Origin: Dyella psychrodurans
GTDB lineage: Bacteria; Pseudomonadota; Gammaproteobacteria; Xanthomonadales; Rhodanobacteraceae
NCBI RefSeq assembly: GCF_003363265.1
Contig: NZ_QRBF01000001.1
Coordinates: 372,001-436,000, forward strand
Direction: 5' to 3'
DNA length: 64,000 nucleotides
Shown: in pieces, positions 40,109 through 49,202 of the stretch
Position numbering within the stretch: the stretch's first letter is position 1
Layout: each line of letters opens with the position of its first letter
Notes under the pieces: generated by a model
Seen by the model: only the letters and a program-made list of their open reading frames with translations
What the model was told of the DNA's origin: nothing
Databases searched by the model: none
Position numbers and translations under genes: made by a program

Positions 40109-41611
40109 ATGGCAACGACCACTTACCAGAACTCCTACATCTCGGCGTGCTTGTGCTTCATGCTTCTCACGGTAGCTTCTCTGTTTCCGCTCGTGGCCAC
40201 TGCTCAAGAGTGCCGGGGCAACTTAAATACTGGTTGCACATCCCCCGGTGCGCAATGCAGCGGCAATGGTGTTGCGCACGGTATTTGCACAACCTCCCCG
40301 CTCCCGAAAGGCGAGAAGGAGTGTTTGTGCAAAGGTGCGGTGACGTCTTTGCCTCCGGTTGTATTACACCCGAGGTACGTGATTGCCGCGCTTGTTTACG
40401 CACCGCCCGGATGTGCGGGTGCGACGCCTGGTACGAAGTGTCAGCAAACCGGGCTGGTCGACTATGTGTCCGGTAGCTCGATGGGCACGAAGCTCAGCGT
40501 ATCCAACTCGTTCAAGGCTGCCACGCAAATCACACTTAGCACCGGAACGCAGAGCGAGGGTGCGCAGCTGGGGTTCGGGTTCTCAAATACCTCCAGCGAT
40601 ACACAAAGCACCACGCTTACGAAATCGGCCAGTTACGAGGTGAAAGATCCCGGCCCGAACGAAGATGGCATCGACCACGACCAGGACATGTTCATCATCC
40701 TGATCAACCCGACTGTGACTGTTTCGCAGAAGTCCGATGGAAGCATCGACTGGTCGCCGGGATTCTCCGGGAGTGGTGCCGCGCCCCAGAACATATGGGT
40801 GAGCGAGCTACGCAACCCCGCCACGATGAACCCGGACAAAGCGAAGCTTCTGCAACAACTGGGCTTTACGGCCGCGGACTTTAAAACCATCCGTTGCATG
40901 GATCCGTTCGCCGGACCCGGCGTAAGAAACGGCCCCGGGGGAGCCGTGCCGGACCCATGCCAGGAGTTGGTGAACGGGAACAATTCCTCGGCTGTCGGGT
41001 TGGATACGAACCGCTACCGCGCTACTACGGAAATCATTCCGTATGACGCGCCACCGCCGAACGGCGGGTGTCCGAATGAAATCTATACGATAAAAAACGA
41101 CTACCAGACCGAAAACGCAAACTCCTCGCAACAAGACTACTCGGTATCGCTTCAAGTGCAGGGTGGCATACCTGTCTTCGACAATTTGAAGGTAAAGAAC
41201 ACACTGACTTGGACAACCGGTAATACGGACACCACCACGAAAGACTCCAGCCAGTCGTTGTCGTATACGGCGGCGTGCCCCTCCGTTAACTACACAGGAG
41301 CACTCGATTTCACCGTGTACGTGGACCAACTCTACGGCACCTTCGCGTTCGTGCCCTTCGATGCGGCGACCATGGAAGTAGTTCACCAAGGAACAGTGAC
41401 GCATGGCGGCAAGCCGGCCGTCGGTCAACTTGTGACGCTCCAATACGGCGGCCACACGTATAGCACCCACTCGTCCGCGCGTGGCAGCTATCGATTTACG
41501 CGCACGAAGCAACCACCACTCAAGGCGCAAACGAAAGGAACGCTCACTGTTGGCAAACACAAAAAGACAGTGTCACTCGGAGCGAACAGCACTAGTACCG
41601 TTCAATTGTAA
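40109..41611 (+). CDS. Large secreted protein of unknown function
   Basis: 500 aa. A signal peptide covers about residues 1-33 (hydrophobic core FMLLTVASLFPLVATAQ). Next comes a Cys-rich knot of about 45 residues (8 Cys), then a long Ser/Thr-rich, beta-alternating region (about 125-185, e.g. FKAATQITLSTGTQSEGAQL) and another near 345-400. Residues 425-500 resemble a carboxypeptidase-regulatory-like beta domain (GQLVTLQYGGHTYSTHSSAR). The alternating amphipathic Ser/Thr stretches recall aerolysin/ETX-type pore-forming proteins, but this is only a resemblance. ATG at 40109 has GGGAGG upstream. A strong hairpin follows the stop. I do not recognise the family. Confidence 0.75.
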   Translation: MATTTYQNSYISACLCFMLLTVASLFPLVATAQECRGNLNTGCTSPGAQCSGNGVAHGICTTSPLPKGEKECLCKGAVTSLPPVVLHPRYVIAALVYAPPGCAGATPGTKCQQTGLVDYVSGSSMGTKLSVSNSFKAATQITLSTGTQSEGAQLGFGFSNTSSDTQSTTLTKSASYEVKDPGPNEDGIDHDQDMFIILINPTVTVSQKSDGSIDWSPGFSGSGAAPQNIWVSELRNPATMNPDKAKLLQQLGFTAADFKTIRCMDPFAGPGVRNGPGGAVPDPCQELVNGNNSSAVGLDTNRYRATTEIIPYDAPPPNGGCPNEIYTIKNDYQTENANSSQQDYSVSLQVQGGIPVFDNLKVKNTLTWTTGNTDTTTKDSSQSLSYTAACPSVNYTGALDFTVYVDQLYGTFAFVPFDAATMEVVHQGTVTHGGKPAVGQLVTLQYGGHTYSTHSSARGSYRFTRTKQPPLKAQTKGTLTVGKHKKTVSLGANSTSTVQL

Positions 41612-41632
41612 TGGCGTTTGCTTGACTGAAAG

Positions 41633-41674
41633 ATCGCCCGGAACGTCGCGGCGCTCCCGCGCCGACCGGGCGAT
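41633..41674 (+). terminator. Long nested hairpin after the secreted-protein gene
   Basis: ATCGCCCGG (41633-41641) pairs perfectly with CCGGGCGAT (41666-41674), and inside it CGGCGC pairs with GCGCCG around TCCC. It begins 22 bases after the stop codon and lacks a T run. A second inverted repeat, TTGCGTCA (41705-41712) with TGACGCAA (41733-41740), follows. The rest of the gap to 41914 shows nothing recognisable. Confidence 0.6.
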
Positions 41675-41914
41675 TGGAGGAGGGGTGCTTCAGCCATCCT
41701 ATCTTTGCGTCAGCTGCCTCAAGCGCTTTAGTTGACGCAAGACCTACAAGCGCTCCAAAACAGCCATGACGTTGGCGTTCAGTGGAACCGTAGGCCGATC
41801 GGCTCGCGCCATTTACATCAACGTGATCGTGATTCGCCCGACGGTTCAGGATTTTTAAGTAAAGTTAGCCCGTGTTATCGCAGGTAGTCGCATTAGCGCG
41901 CTTTCGGTAAGCAA

Positions 41915-42385
41915 TCAGTGAGCCGGAGTGTGGCGGCGAAACTGTCCGGACCAGTCCATCCGTGCCGAACGGAACTCGGCGATTACGTCATTCGGTGAAT
42001 GCGGGTGGATCACGATTTCCCCATCGACCAGTTCATCGCAGAAGCGCCCGCCCTGAGGTGGTTCGATGGCATAACGGCTGGTATGCGGATCCCCGTGTAC
42101 GAGGTGCGCATGCAAAACGCACATGTGCGGCGCATGCACCTGCGCTATCAGGCGATGCGGCGCGAACCGGATTTCGGTGTAAACGCCATGAGGGCCTCGC
42201 GCGTGGAGAACCCCTTGAAATAGAGGGCTCGGCGGGCGAGGGGCGCACAGTGCAGTAGAGCTGATGCCCATAAGCAGAATGATGACCCACGTCTTGGGTT
42301 GAAACCACGCGCCAAACGCATCGCAAGCGAAACGGGGCGCTGTCGGGTCAATGTGGGTGGGGAGAGGGCTGGGCAGGGAATCCAT
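41915..42385 (-). CDS. Hypothetical exported or membrane-anchored protein
   Basis: 156 aa. A hydrophobic segment at about residues 33-48 (WVIILLMGISSTALCAP) looks like a signal sequence or anchor with a long N-terminal extension. The rest is His/Pro-rich and beta-like (VYTEIRFAPHRLIAQVHAPH, ELVDGEIVIHPHSPNDVIAE). I recognise no domain. GAG at about 8-10 bases upstream weakly supports ATG at 42385; a shorter start at ATG in the hydrophobic segment is less likely. Confidence 0.5.
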   Translation of the reverse strand: MDSLPSPLPTHIDPTAPRFACDAFGAWFQPKTWVIILLMGISSTALCAPRPPSPLFQGVLHARGPHGVYTEIRFAPHRLIAQVHAPHMCVLHAHLVHGDPHTSRYAIEPPQGGRFCDELVDGEIVIHPHSPNDVIAEFRSARMDWSGQFRRHTPAH

Positions 42386-42513
42386 CGGTGCATCTCAAAA
42401 ATAAGGTGCCGATTAGAGCATCCGCGGGTCGCACATGCTGAGACCTAACCTGCATCGCCGTGGTTCGACGTAAAGTCCCCCTTTGTGCTCTCGCCAATAT
42501 TGGGAAACCTGTT

Positions 42514-43416
42514 TCAGCCCGAGGCCAGCCGCAACTCCTTCACCAGTTCGATCAGCGCGCGCAGCCGCGCGGGCACGAAACGGCGACCCGGGTAGTAAAG
42601 CCTCAGGCCGCCGAAGGGCAGGCACCACGGAACCAACACGGGCACCAGAGCGCCGGCTTGTAGTTCCTCCGCGATGAGCCATTCGGAAATGAAGCCGATG
42701 CCCAGTCCAAGCAGCACCGCCTGCTTGATTGCGGCAAGCTCGTTGAGTGCCATGCGCACGGGCAGGTCCATCTGCAGCTTGCGGCCGTTCTTCTCCAGTT
42801 CCCAGCGATAGATGCCACCGTGCGACATGTTCATGCCGATGCTCTGGTGTTTGAGCAGGTCGCGCGGATGCCTGGGCGTGCCGTGGCGTTCCAGATATTC
42901 GGGCGTCGCCACCACCAACATGCGCAGGTCGCGGGAGAGCGGCACGGCGATCATGTCCTGCGGCACTGATTCGGCGAGGCGGATGCCGGCGTCGAAGCCT
43001 TCGGCCACGATGTCGATCATGCGCGACTCACTCACCAGGTCGATGCGCACCTCGGGGTAGCGTTGCGCATAGGGGCCGAACAGAGGTTCCAGCAGCAGCG
43101 ATGCCGCTCCCTGCGGCGCATTGATCCGCAGCGTGCCGCTGGGCGTGTCGGGTCCGCTGCCGGCTTCCTCGCCGGCGCTGTGGATTTCGGCGAGTGCCGG
43201 GGCGATACGCTCCACGTAGCGCTGCCCCGCATCGGTGAGTGCCACGCTGCGCGTCGAGCGGTTGAACAGGCGCACCTTGAGGCGCGCCTCCAGCCCGGCC
43301 ACGGCGCCGCTCACCGCCGTGGTCGACATGCCCAGCTCCTGTGCCGCGCCGCGAAAGCTGTGGCGACGCGCGACGGCAAGGATCACTTCGAGTTCGGTCA
43401 TTCCCGTGCGATGCAT
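42514..43416 (-). CDS. LysR-family regulator, divergent from an aldehyde dehydrogenase gene
   Basis: About 300 aa. N-terminal HTH with [20 protein letters not shown] and [20 protein letters not shown], then the effector-binding domain ([40 protein letters not shown]). ATG at 43416 is preferred; ATG at 43401 and an upstream start at 43449 are in frame. The gap to the divergent dehydrogenase holds a perfect palindrome. It probably regulates that gene. Confidence 0.9.
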   Translation of the reverse strand: MHRTGMTELEVILAVARRHSFRGAAQELGMSTTAVSGAVAGLEARLKVRLFNRSTRSVALTDAGQRYVERIAPALAEIHSAGEEAGSGPDTPSGTLRINAPQGAASLLLEPLFGPYAQRYPEVRIDLVSESRMIDIVAEGFDAGIRLAESVPQDMIAVPLSRDLRMLVVATPEYLERHGTPRHPRDLLKHQSIGMNMSHGGIYRWELEKNGRKLQMDLPVRMALNELAAIKQAVLLGLGIGFISEWLIAEELQAGALVPVLVPWCLPFGGLRLYYPGRRFVPARLRALIELVKELRLASG

Positions 43417-43427
43417 GGATTGTCCTG

Positions 43428-43440
43428 ATATTCGGAATAT
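43428..43440. promoter_or_regulatory. LysR operator candidate ATATTC-G-GAATAT
   Basis: A perfect 13-base palindrome lies 11 bases before the lysR start and about 120 bases before the divergent aldehyde dehydrogenase ATG. Its position and symmetry suit an autoregulatory LysR site. Confidence 0.5.
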
Positions 43441-43561
43441 GCCATTCACTATAAATCGGATTATCAGAACAATGATCCCTCCCTAGACTGCGTTGTGCAA
43501 CGCCCCAGTGCCGGCTCTCCCAGCTTGGCGGGGCACCTTCACCTTTCCAGAGGAAGTCGAC

Positions 43562-44986
43562 ATGCGACGCATCGAACACATCTACATCAACGGCGAATTC
43601 GTCGTGCCACACGGCCAGGAATGGTTCGACCTGCACAACCCCAGCACCGAGGAAGTCATCGGCCAGGTTCGGCTGGGCGACGAGCAGGATGCGCAGCGCG
43701 CGATCGCTGCGGCGAAGGCGGCGTTTCCAGCATGGTCGCGCACCACGCGCGAGGAGCGAATCGATGCGCTTCAGCGCATGCATAAAGCCATCGCGGCGCG
43801 CGAGGATGCGCTGATGGAAGCCGTCGTCACCGAATACGGCGCGCCGCACGCGCGTGGTCGCTGGATGGCGACCTATCCGGCCGACGTCGTCATGCAGGCC
43901 ATCGACGCGCTGCGATCCTTCCAGTTCGAGGAACAAGCCGGCAGCGCGCGCGTGATCCTGACACCGGTCGGCGTGGCCGGCCTGATCACACCGTGGAACA
44001 GTGATGCCGGCTTCATCTGCAACAAGCTGGCGACGGCACTGGCGGCCGGCTGCACCGCTGTTATCAAGCCCAGCGAAATGAGCGCGATGCAGACGCAGGT
44101 CGTCATCGAGGCGCTGCATGAAGCGGGTCTCCCCAAAGGCGTGTTCAACATCGTCAATGGCCGCGGCGACGTGGTCGGCGAAACCATCGCGCGCCATCCC
44201 GACATCGCCAAGATCTCGTTCACCGGTTCGTCCGCGGTTGGCCAGCATCTGGTCGGCGCCGGTGCCGAGACGATGAAGCGCGTAACGCTGGAGCTGGGCG
44301 GCAAGTCGCCGACCGTGGTGCTTGACGACGCGGACTTCGCCGCCGTCATGCCGCTGGTGCTGCAGGCGGGATTCGCCAACAGCGGCCAGGCCTGTATCGC
44401 AGGCACGCGCATCCTGGTGCCACGGCAACGGCTCGCGGAATTCGAGCAGGTCGCGAAGGCAGCTGTCGCACAGGTCAAGTCCGGCGATCCGCGCGATGCT
44501 ACGACCGACATCGGCCCGATGGTCAGCGCGAAGCAGTGGGAACGCGTACAGAGCTACATCCGCCTCGGCATCGAGGAGGGCGCACAAGTGCTCGCCGGCG
44601 GGGAGGGCCGGCCCGATGGTCTGCGCGTCGGCTGGTTCGTAAAGCCGACGATCTTCACCGGCGCGAACAACCGCATGCGCATTGCGCGCGAGGAAATCTT
44701 CGGCCCCGTGCTCACGATTATTCCCTACGACGGCGAGGTCGACGCCATCGCCATTGCCAATGACACGCGCTACGGCCTCAGCGCCGTCGTACTAGGCAAA
44801 AGCCTCGAACGGTGCGAGCGCGTGGCGCGCCAGATCGACTCCGGCCGCGTACTCGTCAACACGCTCGCACACGAACCACGCGCACCGTTCGGTGGTTTCA
44901 AGCACTCCGGGCTCGGCCGCGAGATGGGCCGATGGGGCATGAGCGCGTACCTTGAACCCAAGACCTTGCTGATGGCGGCGGGATAA
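43562..44986 (+). CDS. NAD(P)-dependent aldehyde dehydrogenase
   Basis: 474 aa, ALDH superfamily. Catalytic Glu in VTLELGGKSPTVVL and nucleophile Cys in NSGQACIAGTRILV are intact, as are the cofactor motif ISFTGSSAVGQHLV and the oxyanion Asn in TPWNSDAGF. It would oxidise an aldehyde to the acid; the substrate cannot be read from the sequence. ATG at 43562 has AGAGGAAG 6-12 bases upstream. A divergent LysR gene likely controls it. Confidence 0.93.
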   Translation: MRRIEHIYINGEFVVPHGQEWFDLHNPSTEEVIGQVRLGDEQDAQRAIAAAKAAFPAWSRTTREERIDALQRMHKAIAAREDALMEAVVTEYGAPHARGRWMATYPADVVMQAIDALRSFQFEEQAGSARVILTPVGVAGLITPWNSDAGFICNKLATALAAGCTAVIKPSEMSAMQTQVVIEALHEAGLPKGVFNIVNGRGDVVGETIARHPDIAKISFTGSSAVGQHLVGAGAETMKRVTLELGGKSPTVVLDDADFAAVMPLVLQAGFANSGQACIAGTRILVPRQRLAEFEQVAKAAVAQVKSGDPRDATTDIGPMVSAKQWERVQSYIRLGIEEGAQVLAGGEGRPDGLRVGWFVKPTIFTGANNRMRIAREEIFGPVLTIIPYDGEVDAIAIANDTRYGLSAVVLGKSLERCERVARQIDSGRVLVNTLAHEPRAPFGGFKHSGLGREMGRWGMSAYLEPKTLLMAAG

Positions 44987-45312
44987 TCCCTCTGCTCCGT
45001 CGCGGCGCTCACATTGTCCCTGACACGTTTCATGACGGGCATCTTTTGTTGGGCAACTGCGCATAACAATCGCCGCCACCGCAGTTGCGCGATGAATGCG
45101 TAACCGACGGGGCCGGGCGGGATATCCTTTCGATGGATCGCGAGCACGGATTCATAGCGTGATCCGCACCGACATGCGTTCGGCCCATGACGACAGCCAT
45201 GGTGATTAGAAGGGGTTATCGTGGGCAGGGAAGGGGCTGCTAACGATCCAGAACAGACATGCTCATGCGGAAAGCTTCCCTCAAGGTTGCCGCTGGGTTG
45301 CCGACAGGACTG
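44987..45312. other. Intergenic region between convergent aldehyde dehydrogenase and aldo-keto reductase genes
   Basis: No convincing gene. CAACTGCG (45054-45061) and CGCAGTTG (45080-45087) form a perfect 8-bp inverted repeat with an 18-base loop, possibly a weak bidirectional terminator. Confidence 0.35.
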
Positions 45313-46170
45313 TTAATCCCACGCAGGGGCAAGGTGGGGCGGATTTACGATACGGCTATTGGGCTGGTGAAGTTTGCCGATGGCTTCCATATCAACGTTG
45401 GAAAGCTCGAAGTCAAAGATGCGCGTGTTGTCAGGAATTCTCTCGGCCTTTTCTGTGCGGGAAAGGGCAACAACGTTCGGTTGCTGAATAAGCCAGCGCA
45501 AAACGATCTGCGCGATTGTTCGGCCGTTTCGTTGGGCAATTTCCGTCAAGGCGGGATCGCCAAAGACTCGACCGACAGCCATGCCGCAATAAGCCATCAA
45601 GCTTGTGTTGCGAGCATTGACCTCCCGAACGAGAACGGTTTGATCAAGGAATGGGTGATATTCCACTTGATTGGTGACGATGGGATGCTTGGAGAGCTTG
45701 AGCGCAGTCCGTAGCATGTCTGCGTTGAAGTTACTGACACCGATATGGCGAACCTTACCCGCATCGACCGCTTTATTTAGCCCTTCGATTTGCTCATCGA
45801 TGCCAACGCCGCCGCGCGGCCAATGCACCAAAAGCAGATCGATGTAGTCCGATTGCAGATGGCGAAGACTTTCATCGACCGACGCCATGAAGCGAGATGT
45901 CGGGTAGTTGGCGACCCAAATTTTGGTCGTCACAAAGATATCGTTGCGCGCTACGCCGCTCTTGCGCATGGCTTCGCCGACATCCGCCTCGTTTTGATAC
46001 ATTTGCGCAGTATCGATGTGCCGAAAACCGGCTTGAAGCGCGGATACGAGAATCTTCTGAAGACCTGATCCCGACATCCCGTAAGTTCCAAATCCAAGAC
46101 GAGGGATACGAGCCTCGCCAACGGCCAGGGTTTCCGTTGCGATCTGCGAATTATTTTCTTCGGTGGACAT
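45313..46170 (-). CDS. Aldo/keto reductase (DkgB-like)
   Basis: 285 aa, (beta/alpha)8 barrel. The catalytic tetrad is visible: D53 and Y58 (HIDTAQMYQNE), K83 (VTTKIW) and H116 (LLLVHWP). VGVSNF-type and NQVEYHPFL segments are conserved. It reduces aldehydes or ketones with NADPH, in the 2,5-diketogluconate/methylglyoxal reductase group. ATG at 46170 has GGGAGTGAG upstream. Last gene of a pirin–pirin–reductase operon (30-bp gap). Confidence 0.9.
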   Translation of the reverse strand: MSTEENNSQIATETLAVGEARIPRLGFGTYGMSGSGLQKILVSALQAGFRHIDTAQMYQNEADVGEAMRKSGVARNDIFVTTKIWVANYPTSRFMASVDESLRHLQSDYIDLLLVHWPRGGVGIDEQIEGLNKAVDAGKVRHIGVSNFNADMLRTALKLSKHPIVTNQVEYHPFLDQTVLVREVNARNTSLMAYCGMAVGRVFGDPALTEIAQRNGRTIAQIVLRWLIQQPNVVALSRTEKAERIPDNTRIFDFELSNVDMEAIGKLHQPNSRIVNPPHLAPAWD

Positions 46171-46200
46171 CAACTCACTCCCAAGCCGTCGTTGTGATCG

Positions 46201-46899
46201 TCACTTGGCAACAACAAGAACAATCTCGGCGTCTTCCTCTGCCTTGATCCGAAGGTGCGCCTCATCGGACGCCCCTATGCCATCGCCGACGCCGATGCGT
46301 TGATCGTTCACGCGCACCGTTCCGCGCGCGGGTGCCAGATACGCGTATCGGAAGCCGCCGAGTGTGTACTTGATCTCCGAGCCCGCGAGTAAGGTCGCAC
46401 CCAGTACGTGCGCATCGGCCTGGATCGGCAACGCGTCGGAATCCTCGGGAAATCCGCTGGCCAGCAAGGTGAATTTGTTGCCGCGATCGGCTTTGGGGAA
46501 GCGACGAGTATTCCAGCGCGGCTTGTTGCCCTCACGGCTTGGACGTAGCCAGATCTGGAACAGTCGCAAGGGCTCTTGTCCCAGATTGTGCTCCGAATGC
46601 CTGATCCCCGTGCCGGCGCTCATGACCTGAACGTCGCCCGCAGACGTGATCCCGACATTGCCGGTGCTGTCCCGATGCGTGACGGCCCCTTCACGGACAT
46701 ATGTCACGATTTCCATGTTGGCATGTCCATGGAGGCCGAAACCGGTTCCTGGCGCGATCTCATCATCGTTCCACACGATGAGTGGACCGAGGGGCGCATT
46801 CGCAGGATTGCCCTCGGGCGTCACCCTGAAATGATGCCTGGCTTTGAGCCAACCGAAGTCGCCACCATCCAGGGTATTGGCGAGTCGAACTTGCAGCAT
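46201..46899 (-). CDS. Pirin-family protein (YhaK-like)
   Basis: 232 aa, bicupin. Metal ligands in FGLHGHANMEIVTYV (two His) and GIRHSEHN (His and Glu) support an N-terminal metal-binding cupin. The second half (GSEIKYTLGGFRYAYLAPAR) is the degenerate cupin. Pirins include quercetin dioxygenases and redox-sensing factors; YhaK in E. coli is linked to oxidative stress. Encoded 49 bp after a second pirin gene, same strand. Confidence 0.88.
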   Translation of the reverse strand: MLQVRLANTLDGGDFGWLKARHHFRVTPEGNPANAPLGPLIVWNDDEIAPGTGFGLHGHANMEIVTYVREGAVTHRDSTGNVGITSAGDVQVMSAGTGIRHSEHNLGQEPLRLFQIWLRPSREGNKPRWNTRRFPKADRGNKFTLLASGFPEDSDALPIQADAHVLGATLLAGSEIKYTLGGFRYAYLAPARGTVRVNDQRIGVGDGIGASDEAHLRIKAEEDAEIVLVVAK

Positions 46900-46948
46900 G
46901 TTGAAAATCCTCCGAGGATCCGTTCAAGCGGACGTCGATCGTCCGAGC

Positions 46949-47827
46949 TTATTTGAGCCGTCCCTGCGTGCGGAGCTCGTTCCCTAATTCCTGGATACGC
47001 GTCTCGCCGCGAAGCAGGGTCTGGGGACTGGTGTGAACCGAGTAGTAGCCCAGCACCAACTCGTGCGGATGTTTTGCGCCCGAACCGAAGACGAATTCGG
47101 TGTCCTGCACCGCGTGAAATTCGATCGCTTTTTCACCTTCTTCGAAGACCGCCATGACACCGGCCTCGATCGCCGTCGGCGCTCGCAATTCGCCGATGCT
47201 CACGGCGGTCCAGGCGACTACATGCCCGACCGGTGGCTGATAGCGCCAGGTCTCGCCGGCCTTGAGCTTGACCGAGAAATAATTGATGGACGATGGCGCT
47301 TCGATGGGCGCTTTGGCTTGTCCATACTGTCCCAGCAGAACCGTCACGGGTCCTTCGCTCATCAGTGAATCGGGACCGATGTATCGACTGTAGGGCGCCG
47401 CAAGCTCCGCAGACGGCGGCAGCGCCAACCACAGCTGGAAACCGCGCAAGCGGTCGGACTTGCCAAACCCACCGCCGTGCCACGCGCCGCTGCCGGCATG
47501 CATGAATTCCATCCATCCGCGCTCAATCTGCCCTTTGCGCCCAAGGTCGTCCTCATAGTCGACCGAACCTTCGAGCAGCCACGTCAATGTCACGATGCCC
47601 GAATGCGGATGCAGGCCCATGCGTGGCACTTCGGTGTTCGACAAATCCTTGGCATCGATCCGATCCAGGAATACGAACGGCTTGAGCTCTTCGCCGAGAT
47701 CGGAAGGACTCATCAGGCGCGTGATCGGGCCGCCATGCGAATGGCCATGGGTCCGGTAGATGATCGCGCGATCGCGGCTCTCGTCCGCAGCGTCTTGGGT
47801 TTTGCGAAAAGATGGGGTCTTGATCAT
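46949..47827 (-). CDS. Pirin-family protein
   Basis: 292 aa, bicupin. The N-terminal cupin has the metal-ligand set GLHPHSGIVTLTWLLEG and GAWHGGGFG; MEFMHAGSG lies between. It is the longer pirin type, with RGFQLWLALPPSAELAAP conserved. Possible quercetin 2,3-dioxygenase-like activity is a family inference. ATG at 47827 is chosen for the AGGAAG 10-15 bases upstream; the open frame further upstream looks non-coding. First gene of the pirin–pirin–reductase run. Confidence 0.88.
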   Translation of the reverse strand: MIKTPSFRKTQDAADESRDRAIIYRTHGHSHGGPITRLMSPSDLGEELKPFVFLDRIDAKDLSNTEVPRMGLHPHSGIVTLTWLLEGSVDYEDDLGRKGQIERGWMEFMHAGSGAWHGGGFGKSDRLRGFQLWLALPPSAELAAPYSRYIGPDSLMSEGPVTVLLGQYGQAKAPIEAPSSINYFSVKLKAGETWRYQPPVGHVVAWTAVSIGELRAPTAIEAGVMAVFEEGEKAIEFHAVQDTEFVFGSGAKHPHELVLGYYSVHTSPQTLLRGETRIQELGNELRTQGRLK

Positions 47828-48142
47828 GTTCGTAGACTTCCTGGAGGGGTTGTCGGGATGTGGGGTAGGGGCTTCTCTGACCTGACGGCGATGCATGCCG
47901 CGCATATCGCGTTTGATATCCAGGCAGGGACGTCCTGTAATGACAATGTGGATCACAGGGGCTGCGGGGACTAGCCGTCGCAATCGGATTTCATTCGTCC
48001 ATCAATGGTGGGAATGAGCCATATGGGAGCGTTTGCGAGCGTGCCGATGACAGCGTGTCGCTTCGGACGCAGCGATACGTGCCGCGAGCACGACGCGGCC
48101 ATCGACGTGGAAGTCGGACGTTCGACTTGAAGGGATGGCGAT
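47828..48142. other. Upstream region of the pirin operon
   Basis: This 315-bp stretch separates a LysR gene from the pirin operon, both on the minus strand, and must hold the pirin promoter if the operon is separately transcribed. I found no clear repeat, and no copy of the CGGAGACA motif seen upstream of the LysR gene. Confidence 0.35.
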
Positions 48143-49048
48143 CTAGTCGGCGCTAACCAGCCCGGCCGTCACCATTCGTGTCATCGCAAAGTCGATGAAT
48201 ACATTGAGCGCACGCGGCATCTGGTGACGGCTCTGGTATACGAGAAACAATTCCAGACCGCCGATGCCGTAATCGGGCAACACGCGAACCAACTCGCCAT
48301 CGTGTACGTATTGCGACGTCATCACATCAGGAAGGAGCGCTATGCCCATATCGGCAATGCTGGCTTTGAGCAGCGCGAGTGCCGTGTTGGCGTAGAAGCG
48401 TCCGCGTACCTCCACGTCGGCGAGCCCATCCGGACCATTGAGGTGCCAAACCACGCGACCCGAGGCGGGTGGGAAAGCAAGGCAATCGTGCGTCGCCAAG
48501 GCTTCCAGTGATTGCGGTGTGCCTCGCGCAGCAAGATAGGCTGGGCTCGCCACCAGAGTGGCGCGGTTGCTGCCGACGCGACGGGCGATCAGGGTCGGCT
48601 CGGTAATGGCTCCCGTGCGAATGGCGACATCGATGCCTGCAGCGACGAGGTCGGCACGGGCATCGCTAAGCGCGAACTCCAGACGGACCTTGGGGAAGGT
48701 CGCAAGAAACTCGTTGACCCACTCGAGTCGAAACCAGTTGAAGAAATCCGCCGGCGCGGCCACGCGCACCTTGCCACTGGGCACTTGGCCACCTTCTGCA
48801 AGTTCCAGCGCGGCTTCCGACAGGGCTTCGATCTGATCCGCGCTGCGCGCATAGAGCGACTCGCCGGCATCGGTTAGCGTCAGCCGCCGCGTGGATCGGT
48901 GCAGCAGACGCAATCCAAATTCTTCTTCCAACTGCTGAATGCGCCGGCTGGCGGTATTCGACGGGATGCCGATCCGGCGCGCGGCTTCGGCAAAACTTCC
49001 CGCCTTCACCACTTGCACAAACAGAGCGACATCGTTGAGATCGACCAT
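48143..49048 (-). CDS. LysR-family regulator next to DoxX and pirin genes
   Basis: 301 aa. HTH segment GSFAEAARRIGIPSNTASRR with LLHRSTRRLTLTDAGESLYA, then the effector domain (GKVRVAAPADFFNWFRLEW). ATG at 49048 has CGGAGG 7 bases upstream; the open frame upstream overlaps its likely operator and is not used. It may control the adjacent redox cluster (pirins, aldo-keto reductase, DoxX). Confidence 0.9.
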   Translation of the reverse strand: MVDLNDVALFVQVVKAGSFAEAARRIGIPSNTASRRIQQLEEEFGLRLLHRSTRRLTLTDAGESLYARSADQIEALSEAALELAEGGQVPSGKVRVAAPADFFNWFRLEWVNEFLATFPKVRLEFALSDARADLVAAGIDVAIRTGAITEPTLIARRVGSNRATLVASPAYLAARGTPQSLEALATHDCLAFPPASGRVVWHLNGPDGLADVEVRGRFYANTALALLKASIADMGIALLPDVMTSQYVHDGELVRVLPDYGIGGLELFLVYQSRHQMPRALNVFIDFAMTRMVTAGLVSAD

Positions 49049-49080
49049 GAGCTGCCTCCGGGCTGGAGCCTCCGTCGTCC

Positions 49081-49103
49081 CGGAGACACTTGCATTGTCT
49101 CCG
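49081..49103. promoter_or_regulatory. Perfect 8-bp inverted repeat upstream of the LysR gene
   Basis: CGGAGACA and TGTCTCCG flank CTTGCAT, a 23-base site 33 bases before the lysR ATG. Size and symmetry fit a LysR autoregulatory operator. It could also act as a hairpin after the doxX transcript. Confidence 0.5.
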
Positions 49104-49202
49104 AGACGAAGGCTTGTCGCACCAGGCACCCGTCGGTAGCGCCGCCAAGTCTTGGCCGGCTCCACGGTCTCGCCAGAAGGGACGTGGTCACGCATGTGCG
49201 AA

